Source: an uncultured Clostridia bacterium (lineage in GTDB: Bacteria > Bacillota > Clostridia > Christensenellales > Borkfalkiaceae). From it: a DNA stretch of 36,104 bases. Of the stretch, positions 1 through 7,130 are shown in pieces. The stretch lies in the NCBI GenBank assembly GCA_947587085.1, contig CANPXX010000011.1, forward strand, positions 1 to 36,104, written 5' to 3'. Under the pieces are notes generated by a model. That model did not search any database, was not told where the DNA came from, and saw nothing but the letters and a program-made list of their open reading frames with translations. The translations under genes and the position numbers were made by a program. Position 1 is the first letter of the stretch; the number at the start of each line of letters is the position of its first letter.

Positions 1-684
1 GTCCGCGATCTCTCCGCGGGAGAGATCTTGGGGCAGATCCTCGCCGTCAACCGCTCGGAAGGGGGAACGCTCAAAGACCGCGCCGTCACCAACGTCGTGC
101 TCATGGGCAGCGGCGAGCCCTTCGACAATTACGCGAACGTGGTGAAGTTTCTGCGCCTCATCACGGCGGAGGGCGGGCTGTGCGTGAGCGCGCGCAACAT
201 CTCCCTCTCCACCTGCGGGCTGGTGCCCGAGATGGAGCGCTTCGCGGAGGAGGGGCTTCCCGTCAATCTCACCGTCTCCCTGCACGCCGTCACCGATGAG
301 GAGCGCCGCCGCACGATGCCCGTCGCCAACAAGTATTCCATCGGCGGCATCCTCGCCGCCTGCGACCGCTATTTCGGGAGGACGGGCAGGCGGTACATCT
401 TCGAATATTCGCTCATCGAGGGGGAGAACGCCGACGAGGCGCACGCGCTCGCCCTCGCCGCCCTTTTGAAAGGGAAGCCGTGCCACGTCAACCTCATCCG
501 CCTCAACGCGGTGAAGGAGCGCCGTCTTAAAGGCACGGACGAAAAGACGGCGTACCGCTTTCTCGGGGTGTTGGAACGGCAGGGGATCTCCGCGACCCTC
601 CGCCGCAGTATGGGTTCGGACATCGGGGGCGCCTGCGGACAGTTGCGCGCGTCCTATCTCGAAAGAAAGGAGGAAACACCATGA
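1..684 (+). CDS. rlmN: 23S rRNA (and tRNA) adenine-C2 methyltransferase RlmN, 3' part only
   Basis: Radical-SAM enzyme that methylates C2 of A2503 in 23S rRNA and A37 of some tRNAs. The gene enters from the left edge in frame 1, so the N-terminus and the radical-SAM CxxxCxxC motif lie outside the window; 227 residues remain. Visible family marks are the SAM-binding segment MGSGEPFDNY, the VSLHA strand and the C-terminal DIGGACGQL block, whose Cys is the methyl-carrying residue of the family. The stop TGA (682-684) overlaps the ATG of rpe in an ATGA. In Bacillus, prpC, prkC and rsgA lie between rlmN and rpe; here they are absent. Identification is secure. Confidence 0.95.
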   Translation, partial: VRDLSAGEILGQILAVNRSEGGTLKDRAVTNVVLMGSGEPFDNYANVVKFLRLITAEGGLCVSARNISLSTCGLVPEMERFAEEGLPVNLTVSLHAVTDEERRRTMPVANKYSIGGILAACDRYFGRTGRRYIFEYSLIEGENADEAHALALAALLKGKPCHVNLIRLNAVKERRLKGTDEKTAYRFLGVLERQGISATLRRSMGSDIGGACGQLRASYLERKEETP

Positions 685-1331
685 ACATCAAGATCGCGCC
701 GAGCATCCTCGCGAGCGACTTTTCGCGGGTGGGCAAGGCGGTAGAGGAGCTGGAGCGTTGCGGCGCCGACTATGTGCATTGCGACGTGATGGACGGGAAC
801 TTCGTGCCGCCCATCACCTTCGGCGCGCAGATGGTGAAAGCCATCCGCCCGCACACCAAGCTCCCCCTCGATTGCCATCTCATGGTCCTGCATCCCGAGA
901 CGCACATCGAGGACTTCGCAAGGGCGGGGGCGGACATCGTCACCGTGCACGCCGAGGCGTGCGACCTTGGCGCGCTGTTCAAGACGATCGCCTCCTTCGG
1001 CATGAAGAAGAGCGCGGTCGTCAACCCCGAGACGCCCGTGGAGGCGCTCTTCCCCGCCGTGGACGGCGGCGCGGACATGCTCCTTCTCATGAGCGTCCAC
1101 CCGGGATGGGGCGGGCAGAAATTCATCGGGGGGACGCTCAAAAAGATCGAGACGCTCCGAAACTACTGCATCCGTCAGGGCAAGCCCGACCTCGACATCG
1201 AGGTGGACGGCGGCATCACCGAGGAGAACGTGAAGGACGTGATTTCGGCGGGCGCCAACGTCATCGTGGCGGGGAGCACGGTGTTCCGCGCGGCGGACAT
1301 GGCGGCGACCATCCGGAGACTGCGCGCATGA
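681..1331 (+). CDS. rpe: Ribulose-phosphate 3-epimerase
   Basis: Interconverts D-ribulose 5-phosphate and D-xylulose 5-phosphate in the pentose phosphate pathway; cytosolic TIM barrel. The 216 residues match the usual family length. Motifs in order are IAPSILASDF, HCDVMDGNFVPP (metal ligand H33 and catalytic D35), DCHLMV (H66), the phosphate-loop region MSVHPGWGGQ (137-146), DIEVDGGI (catalytic D176) and GSTVF (199-203). The start is fixed by AAAGGAGG at 666-673, seven bases before the ATG. It overlaps rlmN and thiN by 4 nt at each end, which implies one transcript and coupled translation. Confidence 0.97.
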   Translation: MNIKIAPSILASDFSRVGKAVEELERCGADYVHCDVMDGNFVPPITFGAQMVKAIRPHTKLPLDCHLMVLHPETHIEDFARAGADIVTVHAEACDLGALFKTIASFGMKKSAVVNPETPVEALFPAVDGGADMLLLMSVHPGWGGQKFIGGTLKKIETLRNYCIRQGKPDLDIEVDGGITEENVKDVISAGANVIVAGSTVFRAADMAATIRRLRA

Positions 1332-1951
1332 GCGGGCGGGACGCGTGCGTCATCCTCTTGAACGGCGAGCCCTACCGCGGCGAGATTCCCGAAGGCGGCG
1401 CCTACGTCATCTGCTGTGACGGCGCCTACAAGTGGGCGAAGGGCAGGGTGCGGATCGACGAGACGCTCGGCGATTTCGACTCCTTGGACGAGCCGCCCGT
1501 GCCCGCACCGCGCGAGGTATTCCCCTCCGAGAAGAACGAGACGGACGGCGAGCTCGCCGTGGACAGGGCGCTCTCCCTCGGCGCGGCGGACCTCCTCTTT
1601 TACGGGGGAGAGGGCGGGCGCGGCGATCACTTCCTCGGCAATCTGCACCTCCTCTATAAGGCGCTCCTGAGGGGGGCGCGCACCGCCTCGCTCGTCGGGA
1701 ACGGCGCAACGTACTCCCTCTGCGGCGGCTCTCGGCGGTTCGTCTGTACAAGGGGGCAGACCGTTTCGCTGTTGCCTTTCGGCGGCGACGCGCATATCAT
1801 GAAGATGCGGGGGCTGAAATACGCCTGCGACGACCTGCGCCTCATGTACGGTTCCACGCGCGGGATCTCCAATCTCACGACGGATGAAGAGTTTTCGTTT
1901 TGGGTGGAAAGCGGATATGTGCTCGTCATAGAGAGCAGGGAGGAAGGATGA
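1328..1951 (+). CDS. thiN: Thiamine pyrophosphokinase
   Basis: Transfers pyrophosphate from ATP to thiamine, giving thiamine diphosphate. The protein has 207 residues, normal for the family. Conserved features are CDGAY (30-34), GDFDSL (48-53), the acidic ETDGELAVD segment (71-79) and GGEGGRGDH (93-101), which form the ATP/Mg site between the catalytic and thiamine-binding domains. The start ATG at 1328 is chosen because the upstream reading frame is only the shadow of rpe, and because it forms the usual ATGA overlap with the rpe stop. The rpe-thiN pairing is the same as in Bacillus. Its own stop overlaps the start of the spoVM-like micro-gene. Confidence 0.93.
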   Translation: MSGRDACVILLNGEPYRGEIPEGGAYVICCDGAYKWAKGRVRIDETLGDFDSLDEPPVPAPREVFPSEKNETDGELAVDRALSLGAADLLFYGGEGGRGDHFLGNLHLLYKALLRGARTASLVGNGATYSLCGGSRRFVCTRGQTVSLLPFGGDAHIMKMRGLKYACDDLRLMYGSTRGISNLTTDEEFSFWVESGYVLVIESREEG

Positions 1952-2013
1952 TCGTCTGTATCAAGCCGCCCTATGCCGTGCGGCTCTTGCTTCGGCTGTT
2001 TTACAGGGGATGA
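1948..2013 (+). CDS. spoVM: SpoVM-like 21-residue amphipathic peptide
   Basis: A 21-codon frame with an ATGA overlap to thiN upstream and an ATGA overlap to the dipeptidase downstream; GGGAGG lies at 1938-1943. The peptide begins MIVCIKPPY, continues into an Arg/Leu helix (RLLLRLF) and ends YRG. SpoVM is a 20-26-residue amphipathic helix that recognises the curved forespore membrane and anchors the SpoIVA spore-coat basement layer. Its family pattern, I-K-x-P followed by a basic amphipathic helix, is preserved: I5, K6, P8 and R16 align with I6, K7, P9 and R17 of Bacillus SpoVM. The position directly after thiN and before rpmB is also that of Bacillus spoVM. It is short, so similarity alone is weak; synteny, coupling and pattern together support the call. 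Confidence 0.62.
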   Translation: MIVCIKPPYAVRLLLRLFYRG

Positions 2014-2915
2014 AATATATCGATCTGCACTGCGACGCTCTCTCCAAGGAGGGCGCCGCGGCGGTTTCGGAGGATACTCTCAGAAGGGGCGGCTGTCTTT
2101 TGCAGTGCTTCGCCGTCTTTTCTCGCGCGCGGGAGAATCGCTTTGCGCGCGCGAACGAACAGATCGACCGCTTCCATTCCCTCCGCTTCTGCCATCCCGT
2201 GCGGCGGGCGGAGGAGGTGGAGGAAGGGGCGGTGAACGCCCTCCTCACGCTGGAGGGCGGCGGCGCGTTCGAGGGGGACATCGAAAAACTCGGGGCGCTG
2301 TACGGGCGGGGGGTGCGCATGTGCACCCTCGTCTGGAACGAGCCCAACGAGCTCGGCTTTCCGTGCACGACGGAGGGACAAGAGATCGGGCTCACCCCCT
2401 TCGGCAGGGATGCCGCGGAAGAGATGCGCGCCCTCGGGATGGTCATAGACGTCTCCCACGGCAGCGAGAAGCTGTTTTACGATGTCGCGGAGGGGAGCAG
2501 ACAAAGCGGCGTCCCCTTCGTCGCGAGCCATTCCAACGCCTATGCCGTGCACCCCGTCCCCCGCAACCTCACCGACGGACAGATCAAGACGCTTGCGGAA
2601 TGCGGCGGGGTGGTGGGGCTCAACTTCGTCGCCGCCTTCCTCGGGAGGGATTCGAGCGCCGCGGGGCAGAGGGCGGCGCTCCTCGCCCATGCGGAGCACA
2701 TCCTGCAAGCGGGCGGGGAGGACGTGCTCGCGATCGGGAGCGACTTCGACGGCGCGCCGCCCAATCCATATATCCCGACCGCGGCGGAAGTCCCCAAACT
2801 TCTGCACGACTTCGAGCGTGCCTTCGGGAGCCGTATCGCCGAAAAGATCGCCATTTCCAACGCCCTCCGCGTCTTTCAAACTGTCCTGAAAGGGGAATTT
2901 CCCCAAGGGGATTGA
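2010..2915 (+). CDS. Membrane-dipeptidase-family (M19) zinc hydrolase
   Basis: Amidohydrolase-fold dipeptidase of family M19 (renal dipeptidase type), 301 residues, predicted to cleave dipeptides, possibly L-D or cell-wall derived ones. Metal-site motifs are visible in order: DLHCD (H7, D9), LEGG (E82), IDVSH (H150), ASHSN (H174) and IGSDFDG (D245). There is no signal peptide or membrane segment, so despite the family name it is cytosolic. The start at 2010 overlaps the micro-gene stop; the only nearby purine tract (AGGGG 2005-2009) abuts the ATG, so translation probably depends on coupling. In Bacillus no such gene lies between spoVM and rpmB. The stop overlaps the -35 box of the next promoter. 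Confidence 0.9.
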   Translation: MKYIDLHCDALSKEGAAAVSEDTLRRGGCLLQCFAVFSRARENRFARANEQIDRFHSLRFCHPVRRAEEVEEGAVNALLTLEGGGAFEGDIEKLGALYGRGVRMCTLVWNEPNELGFPCTTEGQEIGLTPFGRDAAEEMRALGMVIDVSHGSEKLFYDVAEGSRQSGVPFVASHSNAYAVHPVPRNLTDGQIKTLAECGGVVGLNFVAAFLGRDSSAAGQRAALLAHAEHILQAGGEDVLAIGSDFDGAPPNPYIPTAAEVPKLLHDFERAFGSRIAEKIAISNALRVFQTVLKGEFPQGD

Positions 2916-2940
2916 CAGACGGGCGCGGGTGTGGTATATT
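2912..2940 (+). promoter_or_regulatory. Consensus sigma-A promoter of the leader RNA / membrane protein
   Basis: TTGACA at 2912-2917 and TATATT at 2935-2940 with a 17-bp spacer, the best -35/-10 pair in this region. The -35 overlaps the dipeptidase stop codon. Transcription should begin near 2947. Confidence 0.75.
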
Positions 2941-2946
2941 GGTTGC

Positions 2947-3093
2947 GTCACACAGGGGAAGGACAGACCGAAAGGGAACACATCTCAGGCAAGGCATATC
3001 TCCCATTCCCTTCGGCGGTCCTTTCGGAAACCTTGTGCGGCAGCGGCCGGAGATGCCTTTGCAGTGTGCCTTCGGTCGGGGGCGCACTTTTTT
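2947..3093 (+). ncRNA. Structured leader with attenuator, or a ~147-nt small RNA
   Basis: Between the promoter and an intrinsic terminator lies about 147 nt of non-coding RNA. Several pairings are visible: GGAC...CCGAA.AGGG (2961-2976) with CCCTTCGG.GGTCC (3008-3021); an alternative CCGAAAGG (2968-2975) with CCTTTCGG (3020-3027); AAGGCAT..CTCC (2991-3003) with GGAGATGCCTT (3049-3059), 11 pairs around a two-base bulge; and CACAC (2949-2953), which could pair with GTGTG (3064-3068) of the terminator stem. Such competing helices are typical of a riboswitch or attenuator. The following gene starts 57 nt after the terminator. I do not recognise a known riboswitch class, so no ligand is proposed. 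It could equally be a stand-alone sRNA. Confidence 0.5.
3063..3093 (+). terminator. Intrinsic terminator inside the leader
   Basis: AGTGTGCC (3063-3070) pairs with GGCGCACT (3081-3088), eight pairs with one G-U, followed by TTTTTT at 3088-3093. It sits downstream of a promoter and upstream of a gene on the same strand, as expected for attenuation. Confidence 0.7.
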
Positions 3094-3150
3094 GTTCGGC
3101 GTTCCGTTTGGGCGGAGAAGGGCGCGGATGGAGATAACAGGAGGGATGGT

Positions 3151-4569
3151 ATGAAACAGAAGAAGGGCATGGGAAGATCCATTGCCGTTGCCGTCATTTG
3201 CTTCCTCGCGGGCGCAGCGTATCTGACGGTCGGCATCATGAGCTTGCTTCCCGCCTTTGAGAGCGTATTCGGGGCGAACGGCTCCGTACGGGGGATGCAG
3301 ATCGGGATCGCGATCGGCATCGTGTTGATCGGCGTCGGCATCGCCGTTCTCGTCCATGCCAAAAAGAAGGGAAGGGCGGAGGCGCAGGAGGCAGAAAAGG
3401 CGCCTCAGATGCAGGAGGAGACGCCCGAAGAGCCAAAGCCGCTCCCGTCTCTTCCCGACGGCACGGTGCGCGAGACGCACGGGCTCGACATGCGGACCCT
3501 CCTCAGCCATGCCGCGGATGTCGCCTCCATCGAGTTGCAGGACGGCAGTCACGTCGTCTCCTTCGATTTTCTGTGGGGGAACGTGTACGACGGGGAGTAT
3601 TACTACGTCGTCAGCCTCGGACGGGGCGCGGCGTTCCGAATGTACATCCTCCAAATCGACAACGCCGCTCCCGATACGGCGCGGTATGTGGAAGAGGGGG
3701 AGATGCGGGAGCGCGTGATCGCCGATTGCACTGCCGCCTTGCAGGCGGCGGGCGTGACGCTTCCCCCTCCCGAAGAGGCGCCCAAGCGGGTCGGCATCCT
3801 CGGAAGAATCAAATCCAAGATCCAACCCAAACCAAGGGCGGAGAAGAACAAGCGGCTCACGGCGTTCGCAGTCGTCGCCGCCATGTATCTCACCCTGCTG
3901 TCCACAGGACTGTTCTACTATTTCAGACCGATGGGGAGCGGGGATGCGGCGGAGCTCGTGCGGGGCATCGCGCTTGCATATCTGCTCATTACGCCCTCTC
4001 TCGTGCTCTTCTTCGGCGTGTTCGACCCGTTTGAACTGCCCAAAAAGGTCTGTACGGCGATCATGATCGTCGGCATCGTCCTCATGGTCCTTGCCGACGT
4101 CCTCGGGCTCGTCCTCCTTCTGAACATGCCCGACTCCGAAAACCATGTCATAGGGCTCCTCCTCTCGGTGTTCCTTCCCGCCGCCCTCGCCGTCTCCACG
4201 GCGGCGTTCATCTTCGCCTATGTATTCTGGTGCAGGGGACTGCCCGACGGCTGGCAGATCGGCACAGCCTTTGCGGTCACCATTCTCTTCCCTGTGGCGA
4301 CGGCGCTCATTCTGGCTGTGGTCGCTCTGAGCCTCCTCATCGCCCTCATCCGCTACCTCATCTCGGCGATCGGCATTCTGCTCGGCGGGAGCGGCATCGA
4401 GCGGGGCTGGCGGCAGGGATATTCGGGAGAGCGCGCCACGGGCGAGTACGAGATCACGGTGGACGGCTTTACCCGTCACCTCACCCGATTGGACGGCAAC
4501 CGCTATCAGGATAACGTCGGCGACGTCTGGCTGACCGACGACGGCGGGCAGACCTTCCACCGCGAATGA
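3151..4569 (+). CDS. Multi-pass membrane protein of unknown function
   Basis: I do not recognise this 472-residue protein. Two N-terminal membrane segments (about 11-33 and 48-69) are followed by a charged Glu/Pro linker, a soluble domain (about 98-205), at least five further hydrophobic segments (about 236-257, 270-291, 301-324, 332-358, 370-410) and a cytosolic tail. The tail (433-472) has the pattern YEITVDGF...RLDGNRYQDNVGDVW...DDGGQTF, which looks like a small beta-rich domain. The start at 3151 is preceded by AGGAGGG (3139-3145); the frame is open further upstream, but that stretch lies in the leader RNA. It is expressed from its own promoter through the attenuator-like leader and is the insertion between spoVM/dipeptidase and rpmB relative to Bacillus. 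Confidence 0.8.
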   Translation: MKQKKGMGRSIAVAVICFLAGAAYLTVGIMSLLPAFESVFGANGSVRGMQIGIAIGIVLIGVGIAVLVHAKKKGRAEAQEAEKAPQMQEETPEEPKPLPSLPDGTVRETHGLDMRTLLSHAADVASIELQDGSHVVSFDFLWGNVYDGEYYYVVSLGRGAAFRMYILQIDNAAPDTARYVEEGEMRERVIADCTAALQAAGVTLPPPEEAPKRVGILGRIKSKIQPKPRAEKNKRLTAFAVVAAMYLTLLSTGLFYYFRPMGSGDAAELVRGIALAYLLITPSLVLFFGVFDPFELPKKVCTAIMIVGIVLMVLADVLGLVLLLNMPDSENHVIGLLLSVFLPAALAVSTAAFIFAYVFWCRGLPDGWQIGTAFAVTILFPVATALILAVVALSLLIALIRYLISAIGILLGGSGIERGWRQGYSGERATGEYEITVDGFTRHLTRLDGNRYQDNVGDVWLTDDGGQTFHRE

Positions 4570-4571
4570 AC

Positions 4572-4607
4572 AAAAAAAGGAGCCGCAACTTCGCGTTGCG
4601 GCTCCTT
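4572..4607. terminator. Bidirectional terminator between the membrane protein and rpmB
   Basis: GGAGCCGCAAC (4579-4589) and GTTGCGGCTCC (4595-4605) form a perfect 11-bp stem with loop TTCGC. The A7 tract at 4572-4578 becomes a U7 tail on the minus strand, so it is a strong terminator for rpmB and a weaker one for the plus-strand gene. Confidence 0.9.
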
Positions 4608-4633
4608 GCCGTTTTCCGAATAAAAAAGTTTGG

Positions 4634-4822
4634 TCAAACTCTCTCGACCTTGTCGCTCTTCAAGCACCTTGCGCAGACATAATCGGTCGTCACCTTGCCG
4701 TCCTTAACATAGGTGACCTTCTGCACGTTCGCCTCGAACGTTCTCCTCGTCTTGCGGTTGGAGTGGCTCACGTTGTTTCCAGACGTACGCCCCTTGCCGC
4801 AGATGCTGCACACTCTCGACAT
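4634..4822 (-). CDS. rpmB: 50S ribosomal protein L28 (zinc-ribbon form)
   Basis: A 62-residue component of the large ribosomal subunit. The sequence opens [20 protein letters not shown] and has the classic SNRKTRR segment. Two Cys pairs, CSIC (5-8) and CARC (50-53), make this the zinc-binding (C+) paralogue type. The start at 4822 is chosen over a longer upstream frame because a GGAGG (complement of 4830-4834) lies just before it and the family begins here. It is transcribed against its neighbours from its own promoter, the same inverted placement between spoVM and yloU that I recall for Bacillus subtilis. Confidence 0.97.
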   Translation of the reverse strand: MSRVCSICGKGRTSGNNVSHSNRKTRRTFEANVQKVTYVKDGKVTTDYVCARCLKSDKVERV

Positions 4823-4891
4823 ATAGCTACCTCCGATGGGAAATTCCGATTTTCGACGCGCAAAAGGGAAGCCCTCCCGAGCGACGCAACC

Positions 4892-4920
4892 ATGATAGCA
4901 TTTCGGCGCGAAAAAATCAA
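4892..4920 (-). promoter_or_regulatory. rpmB promoter
   Basis: On the minus strand TTGATT (complement of 4915-4920) and TATCAT (complement of 4892-4897) are separated by 17 bp, about 70 nt upstream of the rpmB start. Confidence 0.65.
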
Positions 4921-4981
4921 GGGAAAATGGGTCGGCAAATGCAAAAATTTTTTTTATTCTCGATTTTTTTTCCAATATTGC

Positions 4982-5010
4982 TTGCAAAAAAGAACGGGAT
5001 AGGGTAGAAT
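4982..5010 (+). promoter_or_regulatory. yloU-fakA promoter
   Basis: TTGCAA (4982-4987), a 17-bp spacer and TAGAAT (5005-5010). Predicted transcription starts near 5017, leaving a very short leader before the ATG at 5035. It is divergent from the rpmB promoter. Confidence 0.65.
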
Positions 5011-5034
5011 AGTCATTGAGGTTTGGAGAGCATC

Positions 5035-5385
5035 ATGTCGGTCAGTACGAGCAACGCTTACGGAAAAATTTCCATATCCGATCTGGCGATCGCGAAAGTG
5101 GCGTCGCAAGCCGCGGTGGAGAGCTATGGCATCGTGGATACCGTCGCGCGCCGCTTTACCGATACGCTCGCCGAACTCCTCAAACGGGACGCGGGAGGCA
5201 AGGGCGTAAAAATCGTTACGTCCGGGAACCGTATCTTCATCGACGTCTACGTGATCATCAAGTACGGCGTATCCATCGAGGCGGTGGCGGAATCTCTCAA
5301 AGAGGCCGTCAAGTACAAGGTGGAGAACTTTACGGGCATGATCGTCGATACCGTGAACGTCAACGTCGTCGGTCTCAAACTCTGA
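5035..5385 (+). CDS. yloU: Asp23/Gls24 family protein (YloU type)
   Basis: A 116-residue cytosolic protein of the Asp23/Gls24 (DUF322) family, linked to cell-envelope homeostasis and usually encoded next to fakA. It contains the family order ISISDLAIAKVASQAA, ESYGIVD, GVKIVTSGNRIFIDVYVIIKYGVSI and the C-terminal VNVNVVGL strand. The ATG at 5035 is preferred to a TTG four codons earlier because GGAG (5025-5028) is well spaced from it. It is 40 nt upstream of fakA and co-transcribed with it, which suggests a link to fatty-acid uptake or membrane stress, although the molecular role is not established. Confidence 0.9.
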   Translation: MSVSTSNAYGKISISDLAIAKVASQAAVESYGIVDTVARRFTDTLAELLKRDAGGKGVKIVTSGNRIFIDVYVIIKYGVSIEAVAESLKEAVKYKVENFTGMIVDTVNVNVVGLKL

Positions 5386-5425
5386 CTTCCGTCTCCGCGC
5401 TCCGCTAACCGGGAGAATTTCATTC

Positions 5426-7078
5426 ATGCAGAAAACGATCAATTGCGCGACCTTCCGCAAGATGGTTCTGGTCGGCGCGAAAATGTTGGACAACAATCGG
5501 GCGAAGGTGGACGCGCTCAACGTGTTCCCCGTGCCCGACGGCGATACCGGTACCAATATGTCCCTCACGATGCAGTCCGCGGTGAAGGAGCTCAATTCGA
5601 ATGCTTCGAACAGCTTCCCCGAGGTGTGCGACTGCGTGTCGAAAGGGGCGCTGAAAGGCGCGCGGGGAAACTCGGGCGTCATTTTGTCGCAGATCTTCCG
5701 CGGCATCTGCTCGGTGCTCCGCGGCGGCAAGGCGGAGGTGGACACGCGCGCGTTCGCCAAGGCGCTCGATTCGGGCACCAAAGTCGCGTACGGCGCCGTC
5801 GCCATCCCCAAGGAGGGCACCATCCTCACCGTCGTCCGCATGATGAGCGAATTCGCGCTCAAAAATGCGGGCAAATACCGCGATTTCGAAACCTTCCTCC
5901 CCGCCGTCATCGAGGAGGGGGACAGGGCGCTCGCCAAGACGCCTGAACTTCTGCCCGTCTTGAAGAAGGCGGGCGTGGTGGACTCGGGCGGCGTCGGTCT
6001 CATGACCATCATGCGCGGCTTCCTCGCCGCCGTCATGGGAGACGAGATCGTCTCCGAGGTGCAGACGGAGGCGGCAAACGCCGCACAGTCGATGGACGCC
6101 GACTTCGGCGACAATTCGGACATCATCAACATGGACCTCGGCGAGATCCAGTTCGCCTATTGCACCGAGTTCTTCATCATCAATCTGAAAAAGAGCACGA
6201 CGCTCGCCGACATCGATAAGCTCCGCGAGAACCTCATGAACATCGGCGACAGCGTGATCTGCATCGGCGACCTTGAAATGATCAAGGTGCACGTGCATAC
6301 CAACTGCCCCGGCGTGGCGCTCACCTATGCCCTCGAATTGGGCGAGCTCGACCGCCCCAAGATCGAGAACATGCTCGAACAGAACCGCGCGCTCAAAGCG
6401 AAGATCGAGGCGGAGAAGAAGGATCAAGGCATGCTCGCCATCTGTACGGGGGAGGGGATCGCCGATATCTTCAAAGATCTCTTCGTGGACCGCGTCATCG
6501 AGGGCGGGCAGACGATGAACCCCTCCGCTTCGGACATCGCTACGGCGGTGCAGAAGATCAACGCGGACAACGTGTTCGTGTTCCCCAACAACAAGAACAT
6601 CATCCTCGCCGCCGAACAGGCGAAGGCGCTCGTGGAGAACCGCACCATCCACGTCATTCCCACCAAGAACATCCCGCAGGGATTCGCGGCGGCGCTCGCG
6701 TTCAGCCCCGAAGCGAGCGCGGAGGAGAACAAGACCAACATGATCCATGCGCTCGACAACGTCCGCGCGGGGCAGGTCACCCATGCCGTCCGCACCACCA
6801 ACGTCAACGGCTTCAAGATCAAGGAGGGGGACATCATCGGGCTGGACGACAAGAAGATCCTCTCCAAGAGCGAACATATCGACGAGGCGGTGCTGTCCCT
6901 TCTCGACAAGTTGAAGGACGATTCGCACGAGGTGATCACCCTCTATTACGGCGCGGAGGTGCGCGAGGAGGAGGCGCAGGAGCTTGCGGGCAAGGTGCAG
7001 GAGGCGTTCCCCGACTGCGATGTGGACTATCACTTCGGCGGACAGCCCGTGTACTACTATCTGCTCTCGCTCGAATGA
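5426..7078 (+). CDS. fakA: Fatty acid kinase catalytic subunit FakA (YloV/DAK2 family)
   Basis: A 550-residue member of the DhaL/DAK2-DegV-like family. FakA phosphorylates fatty acids held by the lipid-binding partner FakB, feeding exogenous fatty acids into phospholipids. The N-terminal DAK2 domain has the nucleotide/Mg motif NVFPVPDGDTGTNM (32-45, with D38 and D40) and KGARGNSGVILSQIFRG (about 77-93). A middle linker and a C-terminal DegV-like region follow, giving the standard FakA length. GGGAG at 5411-5415 precedes the ATG. No fakB is in the window. Placement yloU-fakA-recG is the conserved Firmicutes order. Confidence 0.9.
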   Translation: MQKTINCATFRKMVLVGAKMLDNNRAKVDALNVFPVPDGDTGTNMSLTMQSAVKELNSNASNSFPEVCDCVSKGALKGARGNSGVILSQIFRGICSVLRGGKAEVDTRAFAKALDSGTKVAYGAVAIPKEGTILTVVRMMSEFALKNAGKYRDFETFLPAVIEEGDRALAKTPELLPVLKKAGVVDSGGVGLMTIMRGFLAAVMGDEIVSEVQTEAANAAQSMDADFGDNSDIINMDLGEIQFAYCTEFFIINLKKSTTLADIDKLRENLMNIGDSVICIGDLEMIKVHVHTNCPGVALTYALELGELDRPKIENMLEQNRALKAKIEAEKKDQGMLAICTGEGIADIFKDLFVDRVIEGGQTMNPSASDIATAVQKINADNVFVFPNNKNIILAAEQAKALVENRTIHVIPTKNIPQGFAAALAFSPEASAEENKTNMIHALDNVRAGQVTHAVRTTNVNGFKIKEGDIIGLDDKKILSKSEHIDEAVLSLLDKLKDDSHEVITLYYGAEVREEEAQELAGKVQEAFPDCDVDYHFGGQPVYYYLLSLE

Positions 7079-7093
7079 GCGATGAAACTGAAA

Positions 7094-7117
7094 GGAGCGG
7101 GGAGCCGCTCCTTTTTT
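7094..7117 (+). terminator. Intrinsic terminator between fakA and recG
   Basis: GGAGCGG (7094-7100), loop GGAG, CCGCTCC (7105-7111) and TTTTTT (7112-7117). It lies only 14 nt before the recG start, so it may attenuate read-through into recG. Confidence 0.8.
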
Positions 7118-7130
7118 CATAGAGGGAGAA

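Noticed and set aside
2961-3003. Glycine-riboswitch-like pieces (CCGAAAGGGAA and TCTCAGGCAAGG) in the leader
   Set aside because: They are in the right order, but the 5' GGAGAG strand and proper core spacing are absent and the transcript starts too close upstream, so the class cannot be claimed.
3040-3100. T-box leader before the membrane protein
   Set aside because: There is no AGGGTGGNACCGCG element before the terminator and no specifier-loop arrangement.
2929-3150. Extended N-terminus for the membrane protein starting at 2929
   Set aside because: It would lie across the promoter -10 and the whole structured leader; the ATG at 3151 has AGGAGGG.
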